Source: a virus. Taken from it: DNA of 24,067 nucleotides. Both the position numbers and the translations under genes were made by a program. This document shows positions 1 through 6,487 of this stretch, piece after piece. The stretch spans positions 1 through 24,067 of IMG/VR virus record IMGVR_UViG_3300043639_000042; one strand, given 5' to 3'. Numbering within the stretch: position 1 is the first letter of the stretch; each line of letters starts with the position of its first letter. The notes under the pieces are model-generated. The model was not told the DNA's origin and made no database searches. It worked only from the letters and a program-made list of their open reading frames with translations.

Positions 1-72
1 AGCGTGGGTGTCATCTCGCGACCGTGGGTCTCATCTCGCGCGCCTCCTGCGGCCGCTGGAGGTTCTCGATGA
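1..72 (+). CDS. 3' end of an upstream gene (partial)
   Basis: The first reading frame is open from the window edge to a TGA whose bases overlap the ATG of the next gene (ATGA), the junction style used throughout this genome. Only about 23 C-terminal residues are visible, ending in an Ala/Pro/Gly-rich tail, so no function can be given. The first part is made of a 20-base tandem repeat. It may equally be intergenic DNA that happens to be open. Confidence 0.35.
   Translation, partial: SVGVISRPWVSSRAPPAAAGGSR
3..40 (+). repeat. Two-copy tandem repeat, 20-base period
   Basis: The 18-base block CGTGGGTNTCATCTCGCG appears at 3-20 and again at 23-40, differing only at N (G then T). It ends 28 bases before the start codon at 69. 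It could be a protein-binding site or a duplicated stretch of the upstream coding region. The window edge hides whether more copies lie upstream. Confidence 0.6.
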
Positions 73-461
73 ACGCTGACGATGCGGCCCGGCTCGTGAA
101 CCTGCTCGTCGCCACGTGGCCCGGAGGCCCGAAGGCGTACGTGTGGACGCAGGCCCTCGAAGCGCTCGACGCTCCGGCGGCGAACCGGGCGTACGCCCGT
201 CTCCGGGACACGGCGAAGAGCATCACCGTCGCCGGGTTCCGGGAGGTCTACGACACCGCTTCCCGGCCCGCGCCGGGTGGTCGCCGCTACGAGCCGACCG
301 CCGGGTGCGTCCACTGCGGCGGGACTGGGTTCGAGCCCGGCGAGCCGATCTACGAGACCGTGCTCGGTGAGCCCCACGAGTACACGACCCTCCAGCCGTG
401 TCGGTGCACCCGTCCCGCCCCGCCGCGCCCTCCGCAGCCATCCCTGCTTGACGCAACGTGA
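69..461 (+). CDS. Small early protein with DnaJ-type CxxCGGTG zinc motif
   Basis: This 130-residue protein has a helical N-terminal half (about 1-65), then C80-x2-C83 followed by GGTGFEPG, and a second pair C111-x-C113 near the end. The first pair resembles the zinc-binding CxxCxGxG repeat of DnaJ, so one bound zinc is likely. The start at 69 is chosen because GGAGG (58-62) lies six bases upstream and the ATG overlaps the preceding stop. A longer form beginning at 24 has no such site. The N-terminal half followed by a Cys pair is vaguely like phage helicase loaders, and its place in an early operon would allow that, but this is a guess. The C-terminal tail is proline-rich. Confidence 0.7.
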   Translation: MNADDAARLVNLLVATWPGGPKAYVWTQALEALDAPAANRAYARLRDTAKSITVAGFREVYDTASRPAPGGRRYEPTAGCVHCGGTGFEPGEPIYETVLGEPHEYTTLQPCRCTRPAPPRPPQPSLLDAT

Positions 462-488
462 ACCCCGGGGGCGCGACGCGTCGCGGGC

Positions 489-540
489 TACTCTGCGCGG
501 GACCGGGAGGCGTCCGCCGCCCCGGCGAAGGACAGCAACC
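489..540 (+). promoter_or_regulatory. Candidate promoter -10, GC hairpin and shared 15-base start leader
   Basis: A TACTCT element (489-494) is followed by a GC hairpin (503-525; CCGGG pairs with CCCGG and GGC with GCC) and then CGAAGGACAGCAACC (526-540). The same 15 bases occur before the genes at 5601 and 21472. Here they are followed by a second Shine-Dalgarno (GAGGAG, 541-546) rather than directly by the start codon. A TTGACG at 448-453 is too far from the TACTCT to act as its -35. The promoter call is tentative; the repeated leader is certain. Confidence 0.5.
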
Positions 541-551
541 GAGGAGACCTG

Positions 552-938
552 ATGGCCCCGCCACAGCCCGATGACACACCGCCACCGCCCCGCCACATCC
601 GCACCGCGCCGTCCGCGCCCGGCCCGACGTGGGGCCAGTTCCAGGAGTGTCACGGGCTCATCCGCCACTCGTGGATGATCGTCCCCTCGGACTGGGTCGC
701 GACGTACGGCGGGGAGCAGATGACGTGCCGATGCGAGCGGTGCGGGACGGAGCGCCGCGACACCATCGGCACCAACACGGGTGAGATCGTGTCGCGCCGC
801 TACGTGTACCCGGACGGCTACCTCTACGGGCGCGACGACTACAAGCCGACCGCCGATGAGGTCCGCCTGATGTGGGTGACCCGCCACATCGAGGCGTCCC
901 GGAAGGCCGCCACCAAGCGCGCCGGGAGGCGGGCATGA
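552..938 (+). CDS. Conserved actinophage-type early protein with CxCxxC motif
   Basis: A 128-residue soluble protein with a proline-rich N-terminus (1-25). A Cys-His pair (C33, H34) and a C59-x-C61-x2-C64 cluster could together bind one zinc ion, followed by an Arg/Tyr/Gly-rich segment (about 68-95) and a basic helical tail (105-128). I recognise the overall pattern as a recurrent small protein of actinobacteriophages but know no assigned function; a nucleic-acid-binding role would suit the zinc cluster and basic tail. The start follows GAGGAG at good spacing, just after the shared leader, so this is probably the first gene of the transcription unit running to 2868. The stop overlaps the next start (ATGA). 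Confidence 0.75.
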   Translation: MAPPQPDDTPPPPRHIRTAPSAPGPTWGQFQECHGLIRHSWMIVPSDWVATYGGEQMTCRCERCGTERRDTIGTNTGEIVSRRYVYPDGYLYGRDDYKPTADEVRLMWVTRHIEASRKAATKRAGRRA

Positions 939-1492
939 GCGCCGCTCTTCAGGCGCAGGCCGTCGCCGCCGCGCTCGCCCGCCCCGTGGAGCGGCGCGGC
1001 GGCCGCTGGCACTGCCAGGTCTGTGACCGGGCGTTCGACTCGAAGCAGGCGATCGGCCCGCATCAGCTCTCCCACCGCCGCGAGGTCGGGCTGGCACCGC
1101 CGCGCCCGCCCGGCGCCCGCGGGCTCGGCAAGAACGTCACCTGCCGATCCTGCGGCCGCTGGATGACCCGAACGAACTACCCGCGCCATCTCCGCCAGGT
1201 CCACCGACTCGACGATGCCACGGTGCTCCGCACCATCGAGGAGGAGGCCGCCGCCAAGCGGGCCGGAGCGGCGGTCGTGCTCGCCGTCGAGGAGGAGCCC
1301 GCGCCGCCGCCCGGGCCGGACCCGTTGATGACGGACCTGTCGGCGGTGGACGCCGCCGCGGGCATCCTCAACGCGGCCCGCCGCGACGGACTCATCCCGG
1401 TCGGGATGCTGCGCCCGGTCATGGACTGGATCGGGCACACCGACCAGCTCCTCGCCGAACTGGCCCGCCAGTCCGGGGAGGCCCGGCGGTGA
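935..1492 (+). CDS. Tandem C2H2 zinc-finger protein
   Basis: This 185-residue protein carries two classical C2H2-type fingers. Finger 1 is C27-x2-C30-x12-H43-x3-H47 and finger 2 is C70-x2-C73-x11-H85-x4-H90, joined by a Pro/Arg-rich linker. The rest is a charged, Ala/Glu-rich helix and a helical C-terminal region (about 135-185). Tandem C2H2 fingers are uncommon in bacteria and phages and usually mean DNA or RNA binding, so a regulator or nucleic-acid-binding accessory protein is likely. The start is fixed by the ATGA overlap with the gene before, and the stop overlaps the next GTG. A longer form starting at 872 would overlap the neighbour heavily and is rejected. Confidence 0.8.
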   Translation: MSAALQAQAVAAALARPVERRGGRWHCQVCDRAFDSKQAIGPHQLSHRREVGLAPPRPPGARGLGKNVTCRSCGRWMTRTNYPRHLRQVHRLDDATVLRTIEEEAAAKRAGAAVVLAVEEEPAPPPGPDPLMTDLSAVDAAAGILNAARRDGLIPVGMLRPVMDWIGHTDQLLAELARQSGEARR

Positions 1493-1722
1493 CGGAGCGG
1501 CTGTCTCTGGCCCGGCTCGTGGACGAGGTCCGCCGCGCCCGGGACACCCGCTCCGTGGGAGGCCGCCTGGCGTGTGTCCTCGCGGCGTGCTCGACGTGCT
1601 CGGCCCGGCGCGGGGAGCCGTGCGTGTCGGAGGCGGTGCGCGACGGGACGCTGCGCACGTCGAACGTGGTCCACGCCGACCGGGCGAGGATGGCCGCCGC
1701 CGCACTGGAGGGCGCACCGTGA
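1489..1722 (+). CDS. Phage-type zinc-finger protein (CxxC-x7-C-x16-H)
   Basis: A 77-residue protein with C34-x2-C37, then C45 in a G-E-P-C context and H62 in V-V-H-A-D-R. This is the arrangement of the small phage DNA-binding zinc-finger family, whose pattern is roughly CPxCxAxxGxPC followed by HxxR. The N-terminal 30 residues are a basic helix. The same domain appears at the C-terminal side of the protein encoded at 5601, so the genome carries two copies in different contexts. The GTG start overlaps the preceding TGA by four bases and the stop overlaps the next GTG, so the gene is translationally coupled on both sides. DNA binding is inferred from the family; no target is known. Confidence 0.75.
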   Translation: MTERLSLARLVDEVRRARDTRSVGGRLACVLAACSTCSARRGEPCVSEAVRDGTLRTSNVVHADRARMAAAALEGAP

Positions 1723-2147
1723 CTGACCCGCATCTCAACCCGACCGACCCGCATCTCGATCCCCGGTTCCTCGCCGGGGTGAAGCTGCTGGAGCGGACCG
1801 GCGCCAAGACGTTCCGCATCGGCTACTCCGATGAGGACGACGGCCCGCCGACCGTGTGGTACGCGGTCGCCACGTGGCGCGGTCGGGTCGCGGGTGGCTA
1901 CCCGGTCCGTGACACGGAGCGCGCTGAGGCCGCCGCCGCGCTCGACGGGACGACCGCCGTGATGCGGCTGTGTGAGGCGGTGATCGACGGCGGGGTGTGC
2001 ACTCACTGCCAACAGCCGACCATCTTCGACCCCGACCCACCTGATGATGACCCGCTCTCGGACCTCCTCGACCGGATGGGCTGCCGGTACGCGTGGGACC
2101 CTGAGCTGTCCACGTTCCGCCGGTCATGCGAGGGCGACGCACCGTGA
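1719..2147 (+). CDS. Conserved hypothetical early protein
   Basis: A 142-residue acidic protein of unknown function. Visible features are an N-terminal tandem DPHL motif (two copies within residues 3-14), an alpha/beta-like middle, a CTHC pair near residue 95 and one more Cys in the segment GCRYAWDPEL (about 120-130). Two or three further Cys could complete a zinc site. I recognise the C-terminal half as a recurring actinophage pattern without a known role. The GTG start is chosen for the four-base overlap with the gene before; the longer form starting at 1572 reads through that gene out of frame. The stop overlaps the next GTG. Confidence 0.7.
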   Translation: MTDPHLNPTDPHLDPRFLAGVKLLERTGAKTFRIGYSDEDDGPPTVWYAVATWRGRVAGGYPVRDTERAEAAAALDGTTAVMRLCEAVIDGGVCTHCQQPTIFDPDPPDDDPLSDLLDRMGCRYAWDPELSTFRRSCEGDAP

Positions 2148-2374
2148 GCGCCGCCCTCGGGGTCATCGTGGTCCTGCTCGCCGCCGGGAACGTGGCGTGT
2201 GCCGCCACCGTGGCCTACATGGCGCGCCGCTACCGCCTCCTGTCGGGTGAGGTCACCGAGCTACAGGCCGTGGCCGACATGCTCCTCCTCGCCAACGGCA
2301 AGCCCGCCGTGTTCGCCGCCCGCCACGGACTGGAGTACGTGCTCGACCCAACGAAGCTCCCGCCGCCGCCGTGA
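2144..2374 (+). CDS. Small single-pass membrane protein
   Basis: A 76-residue protein with one strongly hydrophobic stretch at about 4-26, followed by the basic segment ARRYR and a soluble tail with a heptad-like Leu/Val pattern (about 33-52). It is most likely anchored with its C-terminus in the cytoplasm. An ATG six codons earlier (2126) is possible, but the GTG overlapping the upstream TGA matches the other junctions of this operon. The function is unknown. It could act on the membrane during early infection or as an exclusion factor, but nothing in the sequence decides this. Confidence 0.65.
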   Translation: MSAALGVIVVLLAAGNVACAATVAYMARRYRLLSGEVTELQAVADMLLLANGKPAVFAARHGLEYVLDPTKLPPPP

Positions 2375-2868
2375 GGTTCGACCCCGTGACGCACACGGTC
2401 CACGCCGCCGGGCGCACCTGGCAAGCCGACCCCGCCAACACGTTCCGCGAGGACCTGGAGTCCGCCGCCGTGACCGGGTACCTCCACCGTGGCCGGGGCT
2501 GCCTCGTGCGCTTCGAGACCGGGTGGTCCGCCTCCATCATCTGGGGCGCCGGGACCTACTCCTCGAACCACGACGCGTGGCACACCTGGGACCCGTTCAC
2601 GGAAGAGCCGACCACCGTCGAGGTCGGCGTGCTCGACCGCACCGGTGAGCTGCGGATGCGCCGCCACGCCGACGACGAGATGGAGTGGCACGACGTCGAG
2701 TCCTACCTCGATGACCTCCAGCTCGCCGCCATCCTCGATGAGCTGGCCGCCCTCCCCACCGACACCAACTTCGGGCAACGCCCGCCCACCGCCGCCGAGG
2801 TCACAGAGATGGCCCGGGCCTACGCCGCGGAGTTCCGGCCCGAGGACCTCCACCTGTTCGACACGTAG
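2371..2868 (+). CDS. Hypothetical acidic early protein
   Basis: A 165-residue soluble protein. The first 95 residues are rich in Trp, His and aromatic residues and look like a small beta fold. The last 70 are acidic helices. I do not recognise the family. It begins with a GTG overlapping the preceding stop and is the last gene before the intergenic zone at 2869-3248, where two terminator-like hairpins end this operon. Codon use matches its neighbours. Confidence 0.7.
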   Translation: MRFDPVTHTVHAAGRTWQADPANTFREDLESAAVTGYLHRGRGCLVRFETGWSASIIWGAGTYSSNHDAWHTWDPFTEEPTTVEVGVLDRTGELRMRRHADDEMEWHDVESYLDDLQLAAILDELAALPTDTNFGQRPPTAAEVTEMARAYAAEFRPEDLHLFDT

Positions 2869-2883
2869 CGCGATCAGGGTGCA

Positions 2884-2969
2884 CCCCCCCACCCCCCCAC
2901 CCCCCCCGGGGGTCGGGGTGTTGTAGGCACCAGCCACCCCGCATCGTGACGGGCCGACCCCGATTTTTT
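2884..2969 (+). terminator. C-tract region and terminator with T6 tail
   Basis: Three C-runs (7, 7 and 8 bases, separated by single A) at 2884-2907 run into GGGGG. TCGGGGT (2913-2919) can pair with ACCCCGA (2957-2963), which is followed at once by TTTTTT (2964-2969). CGGGGTG (2914-2920) can alternatively pair with CACCCCG (2935-2941). The T6 directly after a stem is the best intrinsic-terminator signature in the window and closes the early operon ending at 2868. The long loop makes the exact fold uncertain. Confidence 0.55.
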
Positions 2970-2979
2970 CAGTCGTCAA

Positions 2980-3004
2980 CTCCCCGGGACTCAGTCCTGG
3001 GGAG
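2980..3004 (+). terminator. Compact hairpin, second terminator candidate
   Basis: CTCCCC and GGGGAG enclose GGGAC-TCA-GTCCT, giving an eleven-pair stem (one G-T pair) with a three-base loop. It is followed by a TCTCTCTCC pyrimidine run rather than a clean T-tract. It lies just after the T6 terminator and may be a back-up, or a structured site linked to packaging. Confidence 0.5.
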
Positions 3005-3105
3005 TCTCTCTCCGAGTTGGTGGCACAAACGGCTGCTGCTGGCTCGGCCTCGGCTACCGTGCTCGGCGGGCGCCCTGGCGTGCTCGGAGTAGCTCGTTGC
3101 TGTCC

Positions 3106-3136
3106 TCCTCCGTGGCACCCGGGGCGCTCCTCCGTG
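3106..3136 (+). repeat. Two direct repeats TCCTCCGTG, 22-base period
   Basis: TCCTCCGTG occurs at 3106-3114 and 3128-3136, each followed eight to nine bases later by a CGGGG run. The pair lies upstream of the HNH/terminase genes, where phages of this type usually have their cos or pac site, so the repeats are candidate terminase-binding sites. Nothing else supports this. Confidence 0.4.
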
Positions 3137-3166
3137 TTCCGGGGCCATTCCGGGACCGTCCGCCGG

Positions 3167-3203
3167 TCTGCGAGGCGTACGCGGGCACACAGCGACCTCT
3201 CCG
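3167..3203 (+). repeat. 37-base dispersed repeat, copy A
   Basis: This stretch, beginning TCTGCGAGGCG and ending GCGACCTCTCCG, matches 20989-21025 at 32 of 37 positions without gaps. Both copies are intergenic and in the same orientation, one just before the packaging/late genes and the other just after the last late gene. Confidence 0.75.
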
Positions 3204-3235
3204 GCTCGTTCCGCTCCGCTCCCGGACGGGCCGCG

Positions 3236-3241
3236 TACGCT
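3236..3241 (+). promoter_or_regulatory. Candidate -10 for the HNH/terminase operon
   Basis: TACGCT ends seven bases before the ATG at 3249, so transcription from it would begin at or next to the start codon and give a nearly leaderless mRNA. There is no recognisable Shine-Dalgarno before this gene and no good -35. The same spacing is seen at 7011 and 8796. Confidence 0.4.
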
Positions 3242-3248
3242 CGTGGCG

Positions 3249-3527
3249 ATGCCACGCCGGGGGTCCGCCTACGGCCCGGAGTACGCCCGGGCACGGCGCC
3301 TCCTCCTCGGCCGCCCGTGCTGGCTGCGCCTCACGTGTGACGGCGCCCCGGCGGACTCGGCGGACCACGACCCGCCGCTGGCGCTTCACGATCACCGCCC
3401 CGGCTCGGGCTGCTGCGTGCTCCGCCCGGCCTGCCTGCCGTGTCAGAAGCGGCAGGGCTCCCGCCTCGTGGGGGCGCGCCGCCGCCGGGTGCGTCGCCGT
3501 CTCCCGCCGCCGTCGAGGGTCTGGTGA
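3249..3527 (+). CDS. HNH endonuclease, terminase-associated
   Basis: A 92-residue protein with C24 and C30, the core D-H40-D-P-P-L, a further His cluster (H47, H49), and C62-x2-C65 followed by KRQG. This is the zinc-bound HNH (beta-beta-alpha metal) layout of the small nucleases next to phage terminases, which are thought to take part in cutting concatemeric DNA during packaging. The C-terminus is Arg-rich. The start at 3249 is chosen over the GTG at 3243 because of the -10 element placed seven bases before it and the natural Met-Pro-Arg start; the difference is two residues. The stop overlaps the terminase small-subunit GTG by four bases. Confidence 0.8.
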   Translation: MPRRGSAYGPEYARARRLLLGRPCWLRLTCDGAPADSADHDPPLALHDHRPGSGCCVLRPACLPCQKRQGSRLVGARRRRVRRRLPPPSRVW

Positions 3528-4015
3528 GCGAGGAGGGGCGCCGCCCGTGGGACCGCCGCCCGGGGGAGTCCGCCCGGGCGTACGAGGCGTTCCGCCGGTT
3601 CCGCGACGCCGGGCCGCTCCGCACGTTCGACGTGATCGTGACCGACACGGACCGCCGGACGACGCTCCTCGACTGGTCCGGGCGGAACGATTGGAGGGAC
3701 CGGGCCGCGGCGTGGGATGACGAGGTCCACCGGACCGATGACCTCCGCCGCCTCGAAGAGCTACGCGGGATGCACGACCGTCATCAGCGGGCCGGACGCC
3801 TGGCGATGATGAAGGCCCTCGCCGCCCTCCAGAACGTCGAGCCCGGCGACATTCCGCCGTACGCCGCGGCCCGCCTCCTGGAGCTGGGCGCCCGCCTGGA
3901 GCGCGACACCCTCATCGTGTCCGTCGAGGAGCTGCAGGGGGTCCCGGCGGCCCCGGTGGAGGACCCGTGGGAGGCGGTCGCCCGTGAGCTTGAAGGCCTC
4001 CCCGCCTCACCCTGA
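3524..4015 (+). CDS. terS: Terminase small subunit
   Basis: A 163-residue protein whose N-terminal region contains PWDRRPGESARAYEAF and the later W-x4-W-x2-R-A-x2-W-D pattern (WSGRNDWRDRAAAWD), typical of small terminase subunits of actinophages. A long charged helical region (about 75-140) would form the oligomerisation core. The protein recognises the packaging site and loads the large subunit. It starts with a GTG coupled to the HNH gene and overlaps the large subunit by 32 bases. Position and pattern support the call; sequence conservation in this family is always weak. Confidence 0.78.
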   Translation: MSEEGRRPWDRRPGESARAYEAFRRFRDAGPLRTFDVIVTDTDRRTTLLDWSGRNDWRDRAAAWDDEVHRTDDLRRLEELRGMHDRHQRAGRLAMMKALAALQNVEPGDIPPYAAARLLELGARLERDTLIVSVEELQGVPAAPVEDPWEAVARELEGLPASP

Positions 4016-5420
4016 ACCCCGCTGGGGGACCCCGCGCCGGGCGGGGCGGGCGACGCGCGGGCCGCTCCTCATCCGGGTCGGGCTGCTCCTCGGCTGGCGC
4101 TTCCATCCGTGGCAGGTCCACGTGTCCGACGTCGCGCTGGAGGTCCACTCCTCCGGGCTCCCGTACTACCGCACCGTCGGCCTGTCGGTGGCCCGCCAGA
4201 ACGGCAAGACGCTGCTGCTGCTGGCTCGCATCGCGATGGAGCTGCTCGGGCGCCGCCGCACCGTCGTGTACACGGCGCAGGACCGCCAGACGGCGCGGCG
4301 CAAGTGGGAGGAGATGTGTCTCGCCCTCCTCGCCGTCCCGTCGTTCGCCGCCCGGGTGATCGAGTTTCACACGAACAACGGGCAGGAGGTCCTCCGCCTC
4401 GACACCGGCTCCGTGTTCCTCATCGTGACGCCGAACGACAAGGCGGGGCGGTCGATGTCGGTGGACCTGGCGATCGTGGACGAGGCGTTCGCGCACCGCT
4501 CGATGGACGTGATCGGCGCCCTCTCCGGGACGATGGCGGCCCGGACGCACGCCCAGCTCTGGATCACATCGAACGCCGGGACCTCCGAGTCGGTGCTGTT
4601 CCGCCACTACACGGAGACCGGGCGGGCCCAGGTCGCCAACCCCGCGTCGCCGATGGCCTGGTTCGAGTGGGCCGCGGAGGAGGGCGCGGACATCTTCGAC
4701 CGGGAGGGGTGGGAGGCGGCGAACCCGAGCCTGGACCTCCCGGGCGGAGTCGTCTCCGCCCACCTGTCCGCGATGGCGCTCGACGGGATCGACCCCGACA
4801 AGTACCGGCGGGAGTACCTCAACCAGTGGGTCGACATCGACGTGCTCACCGGGATCGACGCCGCGACGTGGAACGCCTGCCGCCTCGATGAGAACGTGCC
4901 CGCCGGACGCCTCGCCCTCGCCGTGGACATGACCCCGGAGCGTGACCGCGGCGCCCTCGTCGTCGCGGGTGAGGCGCTGCTCACGATGTGCACGGACGGG
5001 ACCGTCCGGGAGGTCGTGCCGATGGAGGTCATCGAGCACACGTCCGACGTGGACCGCCTCACCGCCCGCACCATCGAGGTCGCCCGCCGCGCCGGAGCGC
5101 TCGTGGTCCTCGACCGGGGCAACCCCGCCTCTTCCCTCGTCCCCGCCCTGGAGCGCGAACAGGTCGAGGTCCGCCTCATCCCCGGCCCCGAGTTCGCCCG
5201 GGCGTGCGGCGACTTCTACGACGCCGCCCGGTTCCGGCGCCTCTCCCACCGCGGGGACTACCGCCTCGCCGACGCCGTGCTCGCGGCGACGAAGCGGTCG
5301 ATGGGCGAGTCGTGGGTGTGGAAGCGGCGCGGCCCGTCCGACATCTCCCCGCTCGTGGCCGCCACCCTCGCCCGGTGGGGCGTCGTCGCCTCGGTCCCGG
5401 TCATCCCGGCGATCTACTGA
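3984..5420 (+). CDS. terL: Terminase large subunit
   Basis: A 478-residue packaging motor. The ATPase domain has Walker A ARQNGKT (about 70-76), Walker B VDEA (165-168) and the coupling motif ITSNAG (194-199). The C-terminal half is an RNase H-like nuclease with acidic residues in LAVDMTPERD, VVLDRGNP and ADAVLAATK. It cuts concatemers and pumps DNA into the prohead. The GTG at 3984 gives a short basic N-terminal extension and overlaps terS; a later start is possible, but no better ribosome site is seen. The gene ends before an intergenic hairpin and is not followed directly by the portal, as is more usual; an accessory block lies between. Confidence 0.93.
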   Translation: MSLKASPPHPEPRWGTPRRAGRATRGPLLIRVGLLLGWRFHPWQVHVSDVALEVHSSGLPYYRTVGLSVARQNGKTLLLLARIAMELLGRRRTVVYTAQDRQTARRKWEEMCLALLAVPSFAARVIEFHTNNGQEVLRLDTGSVFLIVTPNDKAGRSMSVDLAIVDEAFAHRSMDVIGALSGTMAARTHAQLWITSNAGTSESVLFRHYTETGRAQVANPASPMAWFEWAAEEGADIFDREGWEAANPSLDLPGGVVSAHLSAMALDGIDPDKYRREYLNQWVDIDVLTGIDAATWNACRLDENVPAGRLALAVDMTPERDRGALVVAGEALLTMCTDGTVREVVPMEVIEHTSDVDRLTARTIEVARRAGALVVLDRGNPASSLVPALEREQVEVRLIPGPEFARACGDFYDAARFRRLSHRGDYRLADAVLAATKRSMGESWVWKRRGPSDISPLVAATLARWGVVASVPVIPAIY

Positions 5421-5484
5421 CCTGTGTATGGCGATCCGCCGCCGCCCGTAACGGGGTCCGCGCCGAATTTCTCAGCGAGCGTGC

Positions 5485-5520
5485 CAGGGGCAACGAGCTC
5501 TCGGTGAGAATGTGCCCCTG
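5485..5520 (+). terminator. Inverted repeat after terL
   Basis: CAGGGGCA (5485-5492) and TGCCCCTG (5513-5520) form a perfect eight-pair stem around a 20-base loop, which itself can form a small TCTC/GAGA hairpin. There is no T-tract. It lies between terL and the accessory block and probably marks the end of the terminase transcript, or is a regulator site. Confidence 0.5.
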
Positions 5521-5549
5521 ACCTGGGACTATGGGCGACCTCGGCCTGG

Positions 5550-5600
5550 TTAGATACAGGCGCCGGGCACTCCGCCCGGCGCACACGAAGGACAGCAACC
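5550..5600 (+). promoter_or_regulatory. Candidate promoter, 5' hairpin and shared 15-base start leader
   Basis: A -10-like TTAGATA (5550-5556), with TG three bases upstream, is followed by a perfect hairpin CGCCGGGC-ACTCC-GCCCGGCG (5561-5581) and then CGAAGGACAGCAACC (5586-5600), directly joined to the ATG. AAGGA serves as the Shine-Dalgarno, eight bases from the start. The same 15 bases precede the genes at 552 and 21472. This suggests the accessory block is its own transcription unit. Confidence 0.55.
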
Positions 5601-6167
5601 ATGACCAAGTTCCAGACCCACGTTCACCCCGAGACCTACGTCGCGACGGACCCGCTGGAGTGGCGGACCCCGCAGCTCCACACGAAGGCCGCCGCCTGCA
5701 AGCTCTCGGACTGCACGTTCGCGGACCACACGGAGGCCGCCAAGGTCGAGTACGTGAAGGCGGCCGCGAGCCTCCGCACCGAGCTGGCGAGCCAGTCCCG
5801 TGCGCTGAAGGCCGCCGCCCGGAGGGCGTCCGCCGCCCTAGAGGCCGCCGAGACCCACGAGGAGGTCGTGGAGGCGGTCGAGGCCATCGCGGCCACGGAG
5901 CCCACCCGGAAGGCCCGCCCCGCGGCGGAGCGCCGGAACGAGACGACGCACCCGCACGGGGAGTCCGCCGTCGCCACGCTCGGCTGCCCCACGTGCTCCG
6001 CCCGTAAGGCGGTGCGGTGCGTCCGCCATGACGGCGAGCACACCAACCACGTGCACGCCGCCCGGATGAAGGCGTGGGAGGCCAAGGGCTCCCCCGCCGC
6101 CACCCTCCCGGCCAAGGCCGTGAAGGCCGCCGCCAAGAAGAGCGCCGCCAAGGCCGGTGCCAAGTGA
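5601..6167 (+). CDS. Zinc-finger protein with histone H1-like Lys/Ala tail
   Basis: A 188-residue protein in three parts. The N-terminal region (1-45) has scattered His and two Cys. The middle is a long Ala/Glu/Arg helical region, probably coiled coil (about 45-115). The C-terminal part has the phage zinc-finger pattern C129-x2-C132-x7-C140-x11-H152, then a Lys/Ala-rich tail (about 158-188, including AKAVKAAAKKSAAKAGAK) like the DNA-compacting tails of histone H1 and actinobacterial HupB. A nucleoid-type or DNA-condensing role is inferred from these parts. It is first in the accessory block, preceded by the shared start leader, and overlaps the next GTG by four bases. Confidence 0.8.
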   Translation: MTKFQTHVHPETYVATDPLEWRTPQLHTKAAACKLSDCTFADHTEAAKVEYVKAAASLRTELASQSRALKAAARRASAALEAAETHEEVVEAVEAIAATEPTRKARPAAERRNETTHPHGESAVATLGCPTCSARKAVRCVRHDGEHTNHVHAARMKAWEAKGSPAATLPAKAVKAAAKKSAAKAGAK

Positions 6168-6487
6168 CCGGGGAGCAGCACCCCGCCAAGAGCGCCGCCC
6201 GGGAGACCGGGCGGCGCCGCCGCGTCCGGGACCTGCCGGACTGCCGGCCCTCGTGCGCCGCCCGCCGGAACCCGAACGCCGAGTGCGTGTGCGGGGAGCT
6301 GGCGGACTTCCGGGCGTACTTCAACGTGGCCGACGAGCTGTCGGACCCGCTGACGTCCCTGGAGGACCTCGACGCCCGGTACGTCCGGGAGGCCCGGCGG
6401 AGCAGCGAGGCCCTTGGGCTCTCCTGGCCGCCGTACCTGGCGGACGCCGAGGAGTTCGCCCTGTCTCACCCGGAGTACCTGGCGTGA
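6164..6487 (+). CDS. Hypothetical protein with four clustered Cys
   Basis: A 107-residue protein with a basic N-terminal 25 residues, a cluster of four Cys (CRPSC and ECVCG, about 27-44) that could bind zinc, and an acidic helical remainder containing repeated Asp-Glu-Leu and Tyr residues. I do not recognise the family. The start is the GTG overlapping the preceding stop; the longer open frame from 6074 is antiparallel to nothing but reads through the previous gene and is rejected. The stop overlaps the next GTG. Confidence 0.65.
   Translation: MTGEQHPAKSAARETGRRRRVRDLPDCRPSCAARRNPNAECVCGELADFRAYFNVADELSDPLTSLEDLDARYVREARRSSEALGLSWPPYLADAEEFALSHPEYLA

Noticed and set aside
448-494. TTGACG and TACTCT as a -35/-10 pair
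   Set aside because: The spacing of 35 bases is far too long; only the -10-like element is kept as tentative.
839-1819. 326-residue minus-strand open frame, considered as a possible repressor
   Set aside because: No helix-turn-helix pattern, Arg/Pro/Gly-rich, and it crosses four well-coupled + strand genes. No repressor gene is recognised in the window.
3912-5249. 445-residue minus-strand open frame
   Set aside because: Antisense to terL with composition typical of shadow frames.
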